Made by a program: the position numbers and the translations under genes. A DNA stretch of 64,000 nucleotides from Sulfurospirillum deleyianum DSM 6946. Its GTDB lineage: Bacteria; Campylobacterota; Campylobacteria; Campylobacterales; Sulfurospirillaceae. The stretch is from contig NC_013512.1 of the NCBI RefSeq assembly GCF_000024885.1, forward strand, positions 1,302,001 through 1,366,000. The letters are read 5' to 3'. Shown here piece by piece: positions 35,822 through 46,096 of this stretch (its first letter is position 1; each line of letters begins with the position of its first letter). A model generated the notes under the pieces. It was not told the DNA's origin. It searched no databases and saw only the letters and a program-made list of their open reading frames with translations.

Positions 35822-37630
35822 CTAAATATGAAAGTGTTTTAAAAATGCAGGATTATTTTCAATCAAACCACGCTGAATGAGAGTTTGGATAACCTTTTGG
35901 TCACAATCGGTATCTTTAGGCCACTCCCTTGTATACCCATCTAAGCTATTTTTAGTGGTTGCATCCACCCCAATAAAAGCCTCATCCACAAAAATATCAC
36001 GCAGTGCATCAATGTTATTAACCACACGCCAAACCAGCATGTACGCATTCTCCACATCGTTTCCAGTGGCATCCACCATAAAAACTAATTTCATATGCTC
36101 ACGTAAAGGCTTTAACGCTTCATAAACCGCTTTGCCTACCCTCTTCTTTTCTATGCTAATGACCGTAATCGGTGTTTTGGTGTGGGTTTTATACTGTTTA
36201 AGCGCACATGCTTCAGGAACAAGTACTTTGACTTTTTCCAAAAGGGCTTCATCGCTTAAAAGCACTTTGGAAGGCTCACTCACTATCTCACCTGTACAAT
36301 CCACGCCTAATTTTCCACCAAAAAGCGCATTGGGAGACGCATGATCTAAGGCATCACACACACCCTCGCTAATGAGCAGTGTTTTACTACTCACTCTATC
36401 AAGTATATAATCACTTACCTTCTCATAATCTTCCAAATCAGGGGCGTTTTCATCGACAAAAATGGCATGTTTGACAAAACTCATCTGCCCAACACCCCAA
36501 AACGCATGCATAAACTGTTTCGCATGTCCGGGGTAAAGCACATTCATCTTCGCCAAAATAAGGTTATGAAACACGCCATTTTCAGGCATATTATAATCCA
36601 TCAAATCAGGTGCTGTGGTTTTTAAAAGCGGTAAGAAAATGCGCTCTGTCGCCCAACCCATGTATTTATCTTCCAGTGGCGGTTTTCCTACAACGGTGGC
36701 TTGGTAAATGGGTTTATCTTTACATGTAATGCAGCTCACATCCAGCACAGGATACGGCTCTTTGAGCGTATAATAGCCTGTATGGTCACCAAAAGGTCCC
36801 TCGATTTCCATCTTTTCAACATCCACCCACCCCTCAATGACAATATCCACATCCTCAGGAATGTAAATGGGATTGGTGAGTGATTTCACAAGGCGAGCAT
36901 TTTTATCTTTAATGAATCCATAGAGTAAAAGCTCAAACATGCCTATTGGCATCGGCGCTTGACCGCACCAAATATAAAGTGGGTCTCCACCAATTCCAAT
37001 ACTCACAGGCATTTTTTGCCCTGCTTTTTTATATTCGTGGAAGAAATGAGCGCTGTCTTTATGAATCTGCCAGTGCATTCCTAAACGGTTTTTATCGTAG
37101 ACTTGCAGGCGATACATGCCTAGATTTTGCTTCGTACCATCTAAACTTTGCGTATAGACCTGCCCCATGGTAATGAAAGGACCACCATCTTCACTCCACG
37201 TTGTCAGGATAGGAAAATCATAGAGATTTGGCTCGGTGTAAACTTTCGTTTGGCAAACACCTTTGCCTTTAAGACGTTTAGGCAACGCATTTTTCAAATT
37301 AAAAAGCGTTCCCAACATTCCCATTTTATCCATAAACGATGTAGGCGGTTTCATGTGCATTAACGCTTCTATCTGTTGGGCGACATCATTGGGATTTTTA
37401 CCAAAAATAAGCTCGGTAGCTTTAGTAGAACCAAACACATTCATGAGCACAGGGATATCAAAGCTTTTACCCAGACGTTTGCTGACAGGTTTGGTAAATA
37501 AAAGCGCACGAGAGTCCTCTTTTTTTACCTCGACATACGCCAAGTGAGGAATTTCTAAGTCAATATCTAGTTCTTCATCAATAACACGTAAAAGATTATT
37601 TTCACGTAAAAGCGCTATGATTCGTTGCAT
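35822..37630 (-). CDS. ubiD: UbiD-family prenyl-FMN decarboxylase (probable menaquinone branch, MqnL-type)
   Basis: UbiD enzymes reversibly decarboxylate aromatic acids using prenylated FMN made by UbiX. The 602-residue protein has the blocks GMYRLQVYDKNRLGMHWQIH, VSIGIGGDPLYIWC, EGPFGDHTGYYTL and DATGNDVENAY. The prFMN-binding E-R-E elements lie in the region around EGPFGDHTG. It sits at the end of an operon with hemC and a polyprenyl diphosphate synthase. In menaquinone-using Campylobacterota the physiological substrate is probably a futalosine-pathway naphthoate; that assignment is inference. A palindrome at 36719 encodes ITCK. Confidence 0.88.
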   Translation of the reverse strand: MQRIIALLRENNLLRVIDEELDIDLEIPHLAYVEVKKEDSRALLFTKPVSKRLGKSFDIPVLMNVFGSTKATELIFGKNPNDVAQQIEALMHMKPPTSFMDKMGMLGTLFNLKNALPKRLKGKGVCQTKVYTEPNLYDFPILTTWSEDGGPFITMGQVYTQSLDGTKQNLGMYRLQVYDKNRLGMHWQIHKDSAHFFHEYKKAGQKMPVSIGIGGDPLYIWCGQAPMPIGMFELLLYGFIKDKNARLVKSLTNPIYIPEDVDIVIEGWVDVEKMEIEGPFGDHTGYYTLKEPYPVLDVSCITCKDKPIYQATVVGKPPLEDKYMGWATERIFLPLLKTTAPDLMDYNMPENGVFHNLILAKMNVLYPGHAKQFMHAFWGVGQMSFVKHAIFVDENAPDLEDYEKVSDYILDRVSSKTLLISEGVCDALDHASPNALFGGKLGVDCTGEIVSEPSKVLLSDEALLEKVKVLVPEACALKQYKTHTKTPITVISIEKKRVGKAVYEALKPLREHMKLVFMVDATGNDVENAYMLVWRVVNNIDALRDIFVDEAFIGVDATTKNSLDGYTREWPKDTDCDQKVIQTLIQRGLIENNPAFLKHFHI

Positions 37631-37639
37631 ACCTACCCT

Positions 37640-38584
37640 TTAAAAAATTTCGCTGAGTGCTATTTTCTCCGCACGTGCTAACAACTCCTTAGCCCCTTTG
37701 TCGATGACCTTTTGCGCTAAAACTTTACCCAGTGTTTCAAACTCTTCTCGTTTTCCACTCATAACTTCACACATCATCTGCGAGCCATCAGGAAGACCCA
37801 AAATTGCTTTTACATGTAAACTCTCTTGCGTGACTTCGGCATTCACCCCAATAGGCACTTGACACCCGCCCTCTAAGAGCGTCACAAAATCACGTTCGAC
37901 TCTTGTCTCAATCATCGCATCCTCATCTTTCAACACAGAAACCAAACGCTCTACTTCAGCATTATCGACAATTTCAATGCCCAAAGCCGCCTGTCCGGAA
38001 GCGGGTATCATCACCTCTTTTGAAATAGGGGTAAAATAACGCACTTCTTCTTGAAGTCCTAAACGTTTAATCCCAGCACTTGCCAAAATAATCGCATCAA
38101 ATTCACCCTCTTTAAGTTTTCGAATACGGGTATTGACATTGCCACGAAGGTTTTTAATGACAAAATCAGGACGAAGCTTTAAAAGTTGCATACGACGTCT
38201 AAGACTGGTTGTTCCAACAACTGCACCCTGAGGCAAATCCTCTAAACACCCATACTTTTCAGAGAGCATCGCATCTCTCACATCTTCACGTTTGGTAATC
38301 ACGCCTAATTTTAAGCCTTCGGGGAACTCCATCGGTACATCTTTAAGACTGTGCACGGCAATATGCGCTTCCCCTCTTAGCATCGCTTCTTCAAGTTCTT
38401 TGGTAAAAAGCCCTTTTCCCCCAATTTTAGCCAATGGCGTATCTAAGATTTTATCGCCTTTAGTCATCATAATCGAAAGTTCCACTGCTAAGTGAGGATG
38501 CGCTTTTTCAAGTTCCGCTTTGACATGCTCTGACTGCCAAAGGGCAAGTTTACTACCACGGGTCGCAATAATTAATTTTTTCAT
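37640..38584 (-). CDS. hemC: Hydroxymethylbilane synthase (porphobilinogen deaminase)
   Basis: HemC polymerises four porphobilinogens for heme synthesis. The 314-residue protein starts [19 protein letters not shown] and shows [26 protein letters not shown] and the dipyrromethane-cofactor cysteine in [14 protein letters not shown] codon directly precedes the ATG at 38584 and could also initiate. It lies 9 bases upstream of ubiD. A palindrome at 37809-37820 encodes LHVK. Confidence 0.96.
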   Translation of the reverse strand: MKKLIIATRGSKLALWQSEHVKAELEKAHPHLAVELSIMMTKGDKILDTPLAKIGGKGLFTKELEEAMLRGEAHIAVHSLKDVPMEFPEGLKLGVITKREDVRDAMLSEKYGCLEDLPQGAVVGTTSLRRRMQLLKLRPDFVIKNLRGNVNTRIRKLKEGEFDAIILASAGIKRLGLQEEVRYFTPISKEVMIPASGQAALGIEIVDNAEVERLVSVLKDEDAMIETRVERDFVTLLEGGCQVPIGVNAEVTQESLHVKAILGLPDGSQMMCEVMSGKREEFETLGKVLAQKVIDKGAKELLARAEKIALSEIF

Positions 38585-38596
38585 CACTTTCTCTTT

Positions 38597-38950
38597 TTAA
38601 TGGGATTTAAACAGGGTTGTTTTTAAACTTTGAGCACTCTCAAGTTCAATAAAATCTTTACTTAACACTACACCATCAGTAAAGACGATATCATTCATGC
38701 TGATACGCTTCTGTTCTGGTTTCGTTAAAAGAACATCTACTCGAATCAAATAAGCCCTCCAAGGCTTTCTCTGCGGTAAATCTTCTTTTTGTAAAATGGT
38801 CACTTTATCAAGCGTATAATTGGCGTTGGAAGCGACACTTTTTTCTAAAAAATCAATAACCTTCACATCCACCACATCAAACTCTTCTGCGTAGGCACTC
38901 ATCAAAAAAAATGTACTACTTAGAGCGATGCTCATCAATAACTTCAACAT
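38597..38950 (-). CDS. Small periplasmic protein of unknown function
   Basis: A 117-residue protein with a clear signal peptide ([18 protein letters not shown], cleavage before EEF). The mature ~95 residues are probably beta-rich, with no recognised motif. It overlaps the end of fxsA by 35 bases and precedes hemC by 12, so it is part of the operon. Function is unknown. Confidence 0.68.
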   Translation of the reverse strand: MLKLLMSIALSSTFFLMSAYAEEFDVVDVKVIDFLEKSVASNANYTLDKVTILQKEDLPQRKPWRAYLIRVDVLLTKPEQKRISMNDIVFTDGVVLSKDFIELESAQSLKTTLFKSH

Positions 38951-39341
38951 CGATGATTTCCTCCTCTTTAAGCTGTGGATTTTTACTCCTAAAATGAGGC
39001 GGTTCTTTTTTTACATGTAAAAGCTTTGACGCGATTAAGGTCGCAAATGCGCTAAATTGCAATAAAAGTCCTACAATATCGCTGAAAAAGCCAGGAATAA
39101 TCAACAATAAGGCCCCTACAAAGGACCACAGATTCAAACGCTCAAATGACTCAACACTAATCTCTCCTTGCATTAAAGCCTGCATATTTTGCATCAAGGT
39201 TAAACGCATATTCGCAAGCAATACAAATCCTACAATGGCAGAAAAAACAATCTCTCCAAACGTCGCAAATGCGCCAATAGCTGAAGAGATATTAACACTT
39301 ACGAACACTTCGATAAAGAGATAGATGAGAAAATATTTCAC
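38916..39341 (-). CDS. fxsA: FxsA-family membrane protein
   Basis: A 141-residue FxsA-like protein with four hydrophobic segments and the family motif [18 protein letters not shown]. FxsA is an inner-membrane protein that in E. coli counters phage F exclusion; its general role is unknown. It overlaps proS by four bases. The cytoplasmic tail is acidic. The palindrome at 39010-39021 encodes LHVK just after the last membrane segment. Confidence 0.85.
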   Translation of the reverse strand: MKYFLIYLFIEVFVSVNISSAIGAFATFGEIVFSAIVGFVLLANMRLTLMQNMQALMQGEISVESFERLNLWSFVGALLLIIPGFFSDIVGLLLQFSAFATLIASKLLHVKKEPPHFRSKNPQLKEEEIIDVEVIDEHRSK

Positions 39342-41041
39342 GCTAAGAGTTCCCTTAGTTTTAAGAGTGCTTCTTCTTTTTTCACGACTGTTTTTTCTAA
39401 TGTTTTACGCTCAACAATCTCCACAAAACCCTCTTCGAGCTCCTTACCCACAATCAGCGCATACGGAAGTCCTATGAGCTCATAATCTTTCATTTTAAAG
39501 CCAAAACGCTCATTTCTATCATCTAAAAGCACACTTAAACGCTCTTGCATCAAAGCACTATAAATCTCCTCAGCATACGCACTTTGTGCCTCATCTTTGC
39601 TGTTAGAGACAATAATATCTAAGAGGTATGGAGCGGTTTGCTTGTTCCAAATACACCCTTTCTCATCGTGGCTTGCCTCGATCATCACCGCTACCAAACG
39701 ACTCACACCCACACCATAACATCCCATGTAAAAAGGTTGTGCTTTGCCATTTTTATCTAAAAAGGTTGCGCCCATCGCTTTGGCGTATTTTTGTCCCAGT
39801 TGGAAAATATGCCCGACTTCAATCCCTTTGGTAATGCCGAGTCTACCACCACAACACGCACACACATCGCCTTCTTTGACCGCAACAAGGTCTGCATATC
39901 GCTCTTCTTTGAAGTTAAACATCCCCACACCGACCATGTGATAATCCACCTCATTTGCCCCACAAATAAGGTTCTTTGCCTCTTTAAGTTCTAAATCTAT
40001 GTAAAATTTTACACATTCTAGCCCCACAGGTCCGATAAATCCTGCTTTTAAGCCTGCTCGCTCCACCTCTTCAAGACTAGCATCGACCAAATCAAGCGCA
40101 CCACACGCATTTTGCGCTTTGGTCTCTTGCAGTTCATCATTGCCACGTACAAAGAAAACAACGACCTCTTCTTTATCAACGTAAATTGCTTTTTTAACCA
40201 CGGCTTTAATGCTGTAAAAGGCATCCACTTTAAAGAAGTTACACACATCTTCAATCGTTTTCATATCAGGTGTTTTAAATTTAGAGAGATTGGCTTCTGG
40301 TGCTTCAAGCGTGGTCGTTTTAGGAGCACGTTTAGCCGCTTCAATATTCGCCGCATACGAACACTGTTCACACACCACAATGTCATCTTCACCGTTTTGT
40401 GCCAATACCATAAACTCTTTACTACCACTTCCCCCAATCGCACCGCTATCAGCCTCAACCGCTCTAAAATCAAGTCCCAAACGATTAAAAATCTTCGTAT
40501 AAGTTTGCTCCATCACGTCAAATTCAGCTTTCATACTCGCTTCATCCTCATGAAAGCTATACCCATCTTTCATAATGAACTCACGACCCCTTAAAAGCCC
40601 AAAACGAGGACGTGCCTCATCACGGAATTTTGTCGTAATTTGATACAAATGTAATGGAAGCTGTTTATAACTGTTAATGCGATTTCTCACGATATCTACA
40701 ACCACCTCTTCATGGGTTGGTCCTAGTACAAACTCATTCTCTTTTCTATCTTTAATGCGACATAACTCTTTGCCAAAGACATCATAGCGTCCACTTTGTT
40801 TCCAAAGCTCAGCTGGACTGACCACACCCATTTGAATCTCTTGAGCACCCGTTTCATCCATCTCTTCTTTGACAACATTTCTGATTTTATCCAGAACGAT
40901 TTTTCCCATTGGCAAAAAATTATAGAGTCCACTGCCCACTTGAACAATAAACCCGCCTCGCACCAAATACTGATGGCTTGGAAGCGTTGCATCCTTTGGC
41001 GCATCTTTGGTTGTTGGTGCATATAGCTTTGAAAATTTCAT
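39338..41041 (-). CDS. proS: Prolyl-tRNA synthetase (bacterial type)
   Basis: A class II synthetase that charges tRNA-Pro. The 567-residue protein is the bacterial form with an editing insertion between motifs 2 and 3. Motifs include [55 protein letters not shown] and [14 protein letters not shown]. It abuts hemA and overlaps fxsA. Confidence 0.97.
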   Translation of the reverse strand: MKFSKLYAPTTKDAPKDATLPSHQYLVRGGFIVQVGSGLYNFLPMGKIVLDKIRNVVKEEMDETGAQEIQMGVVSPAELWKQSGRYDVFGKELCRIKDRKENEFVLGPTHEEVVVDIVRNRINSYKQLPLHLYQITTKFRDEARPRFGLLRGREFIMKDGYSFHEDEASMKAEFDVMEQTYTKIFNRLGLDFRAVEADSGAIGGSGSKEFMVLAQNGEDDIVVCEQCSYAANIEAAKRAPKTTTLEAPEANLSKFKTPDMKTIEDVCNFFKVDAFYSIKAVVKKAIYVDKEEVVVFFVRGNDELQETKAQNACGALDLVDASLEEVERAGLKAGFIGPVGLECVKFYIDLELKEAKNLICGANEVDYHMVGVGMFNFKEERYADLVAVKEGDVCACCGGRLGITKGIEVGHIFQLGQKYAKAMGATFLDKNGKAQPFYMGCYGVGVSRLVAVMIEASHDEKGCIWNKQTAPYLLDIIVSNSKDEAQSAYAEEIYSALMQERLSVLLDDRNERFGFKMKDYELIGLPYALIVGKELEEGFVEIVERKTLEKTVVKKEEALLKLRELLA

Positions 41042-42342
41042 TATTTCACTCCCATTTGGTATTCACATTTGTATAAATTCATACGTTTTGTTTGGTCTTC
41101 ATTGATGTTAAAAATATATTGAATCGCTTGGACAATCGTATCGGCTTCTGGCTTTTCAGCAACATCTTTAAGATTTTTAGTCGCAGAGTGCAAAAAGGCA
41201 TTAAAAGCATGATGAAGCACCTTAGAGACCTGTTCTTGAAGTTCCTCTGGGATGTAGCCTTTCTTAATCGCTTTTTCTAACTCATGTATTGAACACTCTT
41301 TAGCATGGTCACGAATCTCTTTAATAATAGGATCCACACACATGCTTTGAAGCCATTTAAAAAAGTCCATGGTTGAGCGCCCCACAATCGAGTAGGCAAT
41401 TTTAGCTTGCTCTTCTCGAAGCGACATATTTTTACTCACAATCTCTTCTAAATCATCCACCGCATAAACATGCAAATCTTTATACCCCTGCACTTCAATA
41501 TCACGAGGTACTGCTATATCAAACCAATAGCGTGAGAACTCACGCTCTTCAACCATATCATCGGTAATGACACTATGAGGTGCTCCCGTAGCAGAAAAAA
41601 CCAAACGGTAACGGTTAATGTACTCGGTAAGTTTAGCATACGGAGCAACGGTAGCAAGCTCCCCTAATTCTGAAGCTAAAGCTTGTGCATGTTCAAGGTT
41701 ACGGTTGATAATAATAATATTAACTCCATTGGCGATTAAATGCTTTGCCGCAAGCTGACTCATCTCGCCAGCTCCCACGACAAGCGCAGTTAAGCCTCCA
41801 AGATTTCCTAACAAATCTTTCGCTTTACTCACCGCAACACTCGAAACAGAGACGGGACTTTTAGAGATATCCGTACGGCTACGCACTTCTGCGGCACAGC
41901 GAAACGCATGGTGCATCGCACGACCTAGTTTTTGCGCACAGTAGCCATTTTCAAACGCAAATTTAAACGCATCTTTGAGTTGCCCTGCAATTTGTGTCTC
42001 TCCAATGACCAAACTATCCAAAGAAGAACAGACGCTAAAGAGATGATGAATCGCTCCATTATCTTCGTAAATATCTGCTCTACCTTCTAACTCTTCTCGT
42101 GAGATGGTTGAGATAGCACTTAAATGAGCAAAAATAGAGTGCAAAGAAGCCTGACAATCAACCACACTCGCAATCACTTCCACACGGTTACATGTAGAGA
42201 GTAAAATCACTTCATTCACAGATTCACAGGCAACCAATGCTGCCATAAAATTCCGACTCTTCTCTTCAGTGTTAAATGCCAATTTTTCTCGAATAGAAAT
42301 ATCAGTATTTTTATGGGTAAAGCTAATGGTAAGATAATGCAT
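41041..42342 (-). CDS. hemA: Glutamyl-tRNA reductase
   Basis: HemA reduces glutamyl-tRNA to glutamate-1-semialdehyde, the committed step of the C5 route to heme. The 433-residue protein shows the catalytic-cysteine block [31 protein letters not shown], and an NADPH site [15 protein letters not shown]. It shares one base with both neighbours. A variant palindrome (42188-42197) lies within the STCNR coding region. Confidence 0.96.
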   Translation of the reverse strand: MHYLTISFTHKNTDISIREKLAFNTEEKSRNFMAALVACESVNEVILLSTCNRVEVIASVVDCQASLHSIFAHLSAISTISREELEGRADIYEDNGAIHHLFSVCSSLDSLVIGETQIAGQLKDAFKFAFENGYCAQKLGRAMHHAFRCAAEVRSRTDISKSPVSVSSVAVSKAKDLLGNLGGLTALVVGAGEMSQLAAKHLIANGVNIIIINRNLEHAQALASELGELATVAPYAKLTEYINRYRLVFSATGAPHSVITDDMVEEREFSRYWFDIAVPRDIEVQGYKDLHVYAVDDLEEIVSKNMSLREEQAKIAYSIVGRSTMDFFKWLQSMCVDPIIKEIRDHAKECSIHELEKAIKKGYIPEELQEQVSKVLHHAFNAFLHSATKNLKDVAEKPEADTIVQAIQYIFNINEDQTKRMNLYKCEYQMGVK

Positions 42343-43238
42343 TAAAAATTCCTTTCTATCATCTCTTTCATAATCGAACTAAGTCCCACATCGTCCTCAT
42401 CTTTAATGGCATCTAACGCCTCCAAACCTAACGCTTTTGCATACGCAATAGCATCCATCAAAGCATCGGTTTCATGCATTTTTGCTTTAATCCACGCACT
42501 CTGTTCATCAGTGAGTTCTACTTGAAATAAAGAGCACAAGTAAGTTTGATCTTCGGGGGTTAATTTGTGATACATGTAAAGATAAGGTAAGGTTGTTTTT
42601 CCCTCTTTAAAATCATTGAGCGAGGGTTTGCCCAACACTTCACTGCTTTGAGTAATATCTAAGATATCATCAATAATCTGAAACGCAAGTCCTAAATTTT
42701 TGCCATAAAGTGCGTAAATATCGCCATTTTTACCACTCAGCAGTGCAGCAGCTTTAGCAGAGGCTTCAATAAGTGAGGCGGTTTTTTTATAAATCATATC
42801 AAAGTAAAGCGTTTCGCTCTCATTAAAACCGTGTGAAAGATCCACATCTAAAAGCTCACCGACAGAAAGAAGTGCTACCGCATTGGAAATCGTAAAAGCG
42901 ACTTCTTGTGGCATATGTGTGAGTTCACTAAACCCTTTTGAGTAGAGAATATCGCCTAACATAATGGCGGTTTTATTGCCAAATAACGCATTGATGGAAG
43001 ATTCACCCCGTCTGGTAAAGGCATCATCAATCACATCATCATGCAGTAAACTTGCCGCATGAATCAGCTCTACAATCGCCGCCAATTTTAAAGAAGCCTC
43101 ACTCACGCCTGCAATTTTTAAAATCAATTTTGCGCGTAAACGCTTCCCTTTTGGAACCCTATGCAAGAGTTCAACACTACGTACATCGCCTAAAGAAGCG
43201 ACCATCTCTACCATTAAGTTTTCGACTTTTTCTAACAC
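42342..43238 (-). CDS. ispB: Polyprenyl diphosphate synthase
   Basis: A 298-residue trans-prenyltransferase that builds the quinone side chain by condensing isopentenyl diphosphates. First aspartate-rich motif LLHDDVIDDAFTRRG; second IIDDILDITQ. The small-residue region before the first motif suggests a long-chain product, but the length is not determined. Co-transcription with ubiD fits menaquinone synthesis. The TACATGTA core at 42571 encodes YMYH. Confidence 0.9.
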   Translation of the reverse strand: MLEKVENLMVEMVASLGDVRSVELLHRVPKGKRLRAKLILKIAGVSEASLKLAAIVELIHAASLLHDDVIDDAFTRRGESSINALFGNKTAIMLGDILYSKGFSELTHMPQEVAFTISNAVALLSVGELLDVDLSHGFNESETLYFDMIYKKTASLIEASAKAAALLSGKNGDIYALYGKNLGLAFQIIDDILDITQSSEVLGKPSLNDFKEGKTTLPYLYMYHKLTPEDQTYLCSLFQVELTDEQSAWIKAKMHETDALMDAIAYAKALGLEALDAIKDEDDVGLSSIMKEMIERNF

Positions 43239-43246
43239 CTACAATC

Positions 43247-43708
43247 CTACGGTTTCTTTTTGGGTCTAAATTCAACTTCAATGCGTTGTGCATTATCTTC
43301 TATAAATATATCTAAAATTCCCTCACGATTCCTTTGATCAAAGTCAGCAAAAACAATTCTAGCGTAGGTTTGCGCCACCATTTTATTTTCACCATCAGGC
43401 AAAAGAGGAATCACAATACTTTTTAAAGGATATTTTTTTTCCAACACATACTGTGTCGGATAGCCTCTATAGTTGACTAAAAGCGTCAACATATTATTGG
43501 TAAAGAGTGTCCAACGTAACTTCAGAAGATACTCATTATTTGGATTTTCTGCCGTTGGTTTTTTAGTCACCTCTTTACGATTAATCAACACCAACCCGAC
43601 TTCATCTTTTTTAAGTACAAACTGATGTTGGTACTCGTACTCTATTGGCGCTGCAAAGAGTGAAAACGTACTTAAAAAGATGCTTAAAACTACACAAACC
43701 TTACTCAT
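43247..43708 (-). CDS. Exported protein of unknown function
   Basis: A 153-residue protein with a signal peptide (VVLSIFLSTFSLFAAP) and a mature beta-rich body with basic C-terminus RPKKKP. The position directly before ispB matches an exported protein, Cj0540, in Campylobacter as I recall. It overlaps the DUF2018 gene by 8 bases. No motif suggests a role. Confidence 0.72.
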   Translation of the reverse strand: MSKVCVVLSIFLSTFSLFAAPIEYEYQHQFVLKKDEVGLVLINRKEVTKKPTAENPNNEYLLKLRWTLFTNNMLTLLVNYRGYPTQYVLEKKYPLKSIVIPLLPDGENKMVAQTYARIVFADFDQRNREGILDIFIEDNAQRIEVEFRPKKKP

Positions 43709-43979
43709 TTTGGCTTAAAATCTCTCCCATAAGCGCAATGAACAAGTCTTGATTGCGTTCTAGAACAGTATCACTCTTTTCTAAAAGGGTGGATTGAATC
43801 TCTTTTTCAAGAACCTCTTCACCCAAATGCTGTTCTAAGAGAAGTTCCATTGCATTGTAACGGTCGATGCATTGTAGCAATTTATTTTTAACAATCTCTC
43901 TATTTGCATGAAAAAGAATGTCAAAAAATTTACTTTGCGGTGTTCCTATTAAAAAATCATCGTCCTCTTCATTAAACAT
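43701..43979 (-). CDS. DUF2018 / HP0242-like knotted small protein
   Basis: A 92-residue helical protein. The framing GTPQSKFFDILFHANREI near the N-terminus and the C-terminal ALMGEILSQNE resemble Helicobacter pylori HP0242 (DUF2018), a small dimer with an intertwined fold whose function is unknown. The similarity is from memory. It is the first gene of the operon running to ubiD, with AAAGGGG before the ATG. Confidence 0.7.
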   Translation of the reverse strand: MFNEEDDDFLIGTPQSKFFDILFHANREIVKNKLLQCIDRYNAMELLLEQHLGEEVLEKEIQSTLLEKSDTVLERNQDLFIALMGEILSQNE

Positions 43980-44011
43980 CTACACCCCTTTATCGTACTC
44001 AAGAAGAAGGG

Positions 44012-44017
44012 ATTATA
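44012..44017 (-). promoter_or_regulatory. -10 box for the DUF2018-ispB-hemA-proS-hemC-ubiD operon
   Basis: GTTATAATCC on the minus strand, 33 bases before the ATG at 43979. Confidence 0.55.
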
Positions 44018-44073
44018 ACGTTTCTCTTCTGAAAAACGCCTTCCCTATGGTGAGTGTTTTTCTCTCCTTATAC

Positions 44074-44090
44074 ACTAACAGTATGTTAGT
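44074..44090. promoter_or_regulatory. Candidate operator: 17-bp inverted repeat
   Basis: Perfect 7-bp arms ACTAACA / TGTTAGT with a GTA spacer, about 57 bases upstream of the minus-strand -10 at 44012 and ~245 bases upstream of the metY -35. It could be a regulator site; no regulator is assigned. Confidence 0.35.
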
Positions 44091-44335
44091 TGAAGTTTAA
44101 AAACTAAAGCTTTTACCATTTCTAAAAAAGCCTTAAAAACGATGTTTACATATAATTATGTGTATAATAATCTGTAAAATTTAGTGCGTTAGTCAAGAGA
44201 TGCAATGAAATACTTTATGTATTATTTTACCTCTTTTTTCTTTTTACATGTAAAGAACAAAAAGGGTAAAAACGCCCTCCTCTCTTTGAAAAATAGATCC
44301 CTGTTTTTTAATTACTACTTTTCTGATAAAGTTAC

Positions 44336-44364
44336 TTGACATTAAAAAAGAATTGTTCTATACT
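44336..44364 (+). promoter_or_regulatory. Near-consensus sigma-70 promoter for metY-rrf2-cysK
   Basis: TTGACA (44336-44341), 17-base spacer, TATACT (44359-44364), 30 bases before the metY ATG. A full -35 is unusual in this phylum and suggests a strong promoter needing repression, plausibly by the Rrf2 protein encoded in the operon. Confidence 0.78.
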
Positions 44365-44394
44365 TCTGGCAAGAAAACCAAAAAAGGATAAACT

Positions 44395-45657
44395 ATGCAT
44401 CAAGAAACATTGGCACTTCATTTCGGATACGATAAACAAAGTTTTGGGGCGATGTCTGTTCCTGTTTACCAAACAACCGCCTACGATTTTGGTTCTGCAG
44501 AAACAGCAGCAAATCGTTTTGCACTCAAAGAGTTAGGCCCTATTTATACACGACTGAACAATCCCACAACCGATGTTCTTGAGTCTCGTATCGCAGCGGT
44601 TGAAAACGGTGGCGCAGCGATTGCAACCGCAAGTGGTCAAGCGGCTATTTTTTATGCGGTTGCCAACCTCGCAGAAGTGGGCGATAACATCATTGTGGCA
44701 AAAAAAGTCTATGGAGGCTCCACCAGCCTTTTAACGCACACACTCAAACGTTTTGGCATTGAAGCAAGAGTCTTTGAGAGCGATGAAGCAGATGATTTGG
44801 AAGCCCTTGTCGATGAGAAAACCAAAGCCATCTTTTTTGAATCCCTCTCCAACCCGCAAATTGCGATTCCAAACATTGAAAAAATTGTTGCGGTGGCGCA
44901 AAAATACAACATTATCTCTATTTGTGATAATACCGTTGCTACCCCTATTCTTTTCCAGCCTTTTGCACATGGTATTGATGTGAGTGTGCACAGTGCGAGT
45001 AAATACATTAACGGTCAAGGAAGTGCTATTGGTGGTCTTGTGGTAGAAGCTAAAGGGCTTAATGCCAAACTCATTGGCAACCCTCGTTATCCACAATTTA
45101 ATGAGCCTGATGAGAGTTATCATGGGTTGGTCTATGCGGATTTGCCCTTTCCTATCTTTTCACTCAGGATTCGCCTTTCACTCATTCGAGACATTGGAGC
45201 GACCATCTCGCCTTATAACGCATGGTTACTCATTCAAGGGCTTGAAACCCTTTCTCTTCGAGTCAAAGAACACTCACGCAATGCCTATAAAATAGCGAAA
45301 TTTTTAGCGTCGCATCCAAAAGTTAAAAAAGTCTCCTATCCGGGGCTTGAAAGTGATGCTTTACATATAAGAGCCAAACAGTACTTTAAAGAGGCGCAAA
45401 CATCGGGACTTTTGAGCTTTGAAGTGGAAGATTTTGAATTTGCTAAACATATTTTAAACAGCACCAAACTCTTCTCCGTGGTGGTGAATATTGGCGATTC
45501 TAAATCCATTATTACCCATCCAGCCAGCACCACACACCAACAACTTTCACATGAAGAGCTTGAACTTGCAGGAGTAAAAGAGGGACTCATTCGTTTAAGT
45601 ATTGGGCTTGAAAATGCCGATGATTTGATTGAAGATTTAAGCAAAGCGTTAGGTTAA
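44395..45657 (+). CDS. metY: O-acetylhomoserine sulfhydrylase
   Basis: MetY, a PLP enzyme of the Cys/Met metabolism family, makes homocysteine from O-acetylhomoserine and sulfide. The 420-residue protein has the PVYQTTAYDFGSAETAANRF start and the family PLP-lysine block SVHSASKYINGQGSAIGG. A TRLNNPTTDVLE block and the C-terminal HPASTTHQQLS and GLIRLSIGLE also match. It is the first gene of an operon with an Rrf2 regulator and cysK, all sulfide-assimilation functions. Confidence 0.93.
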   Translation: MHQETLALHFGYDKQSFGAMSVPVYQTTAYDFGSAETAANRFALKELGPIYTRLNNPTTDVLESRIAAVENGGAAIATASGQAAIFYAVANLAEVGDNIIVAKKVYGGSTSLLTHTLKRFGIEARVFESDEADDLEALVDEKTKAIFFESLSNPQIAIPNIEKIVAVAQKYNIISICDNTVATPILFQPFAHGIDVSVHSASKYINGQGSAIGGLVVEAKGLNAKLIGNPRYPQFNEPDESYHGLVYADLPFPIFSLRIRLSLIRDIGATISPYNAWLLIQGLETLSLRVKEHSRNAYKIAKFLASHPKVKKVSYPGLESDALHIRAKQYFKEAQTSGLLSFEVEDFEFAKHILNSTKLFSVVVNIGDSKSIITHPASTTHQQLSHEELELAGVKEGLIRLSIGLENADDLIEDLSKALG

Positions 45658-45666
45658 GGAGAAGCC

Positions 45667-46080
45667 ATGTCATTACTTTCAACCAAAGGTATGTATGGTC
45701 TAAGTGCCATGTACCAGCTCTTTTTAGCCAAAAGCAGTAAACCTCTGCAAATTAAAGAGATTTCAACACGGGCTGAAATCCCTCAAAATTATCTGGAGCA
45801 ACTCTTGATTTTATTGCGTCAAGCAGGACTGGTTAACAGTGTTAGAGGGGCGTACGGTGGCTATTTATTGGCTAAAGCAGCAGAGAATATTTTGATTAAA
45901 GATATTTTGATTGCACTAGAGGGAAATCTACTCGTCATTGATGGTGAGATAAAAGATCCTGTTTTACGCATTTTTTACGAAGAGTGCACCGCTAAGTTGC
46001 AAGAAATTTTCAATGTGCCTTTATCGGAATTTGACCTATACGCTGAGCGTTTAAGTCATCAATTAAACTATAGCATCTAA
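45667..46080 (+). CDS. Rrf2-family regulator, CymR-like (no Fe-S cysteines)
   Basis: A 137-residue winged-helix regulator: N-terminal STKGMYGLSAMYQLFLA, recognition region IPQNYLEQLLILLRQAGLV and wing VRGAYGGYLLAK. It has a single cysteine (EECTAKL), so it cannot hold the IscR/NsrR three-cysteine cluster. Encoded between metY and cysK, it is probably a cysteine-metabolism regulator. In Bacillus and Staphylococcus CymR represses sulfur genes in complex with CysK; that a similar complex forms here is inference. GGAGAAGCC precedes the ATG. Confidence 0.85.
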   Translation: MSLLSTKGMYGLSAMYQLFLAKSSKPLQIKEISTRAEIPQNYLEQLLILLRQAGLVNSVRGAYGGYLLAKAAENILIKDILIALEGNLLVIDGEIKDPVLRIFYEECTAKLQEIFNVPLSEFDLYAERLSHQLNYSI

Positions 46081-46096
46081 TTTAAAGGAGATGAAT

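Larger units (their letters stand above)
43980..44394. other. 415-bp divergent regulatory region before the DUF2018 operon and metY
   Basis: Contains a minus-strand -10 (44012-44017), a 17-base inverted repeat ACTAACA-GTA-TGTTAGT (44074-44090), two plus-strand TATAAT boxes (44151, 44163), a palindrome copy (44243-44254) and a consensus promoter for metY (44336-44364). A 44-codon frame (44205-44339), starting MKYFMYYFTSFFFLHVK, has only a weak ribosome binding site and ends inside the metY -35 box; I do not call it a gene. Confidence 0.7.

Noticed and set aside
44205-44339. Small gene of 44 codons upstream of metY
   Set aside because: Weak ribosome binding site, AT-driven composition, and its stop lies within the metY -35 box. 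Kept only as a note in the regulatory-region entry.
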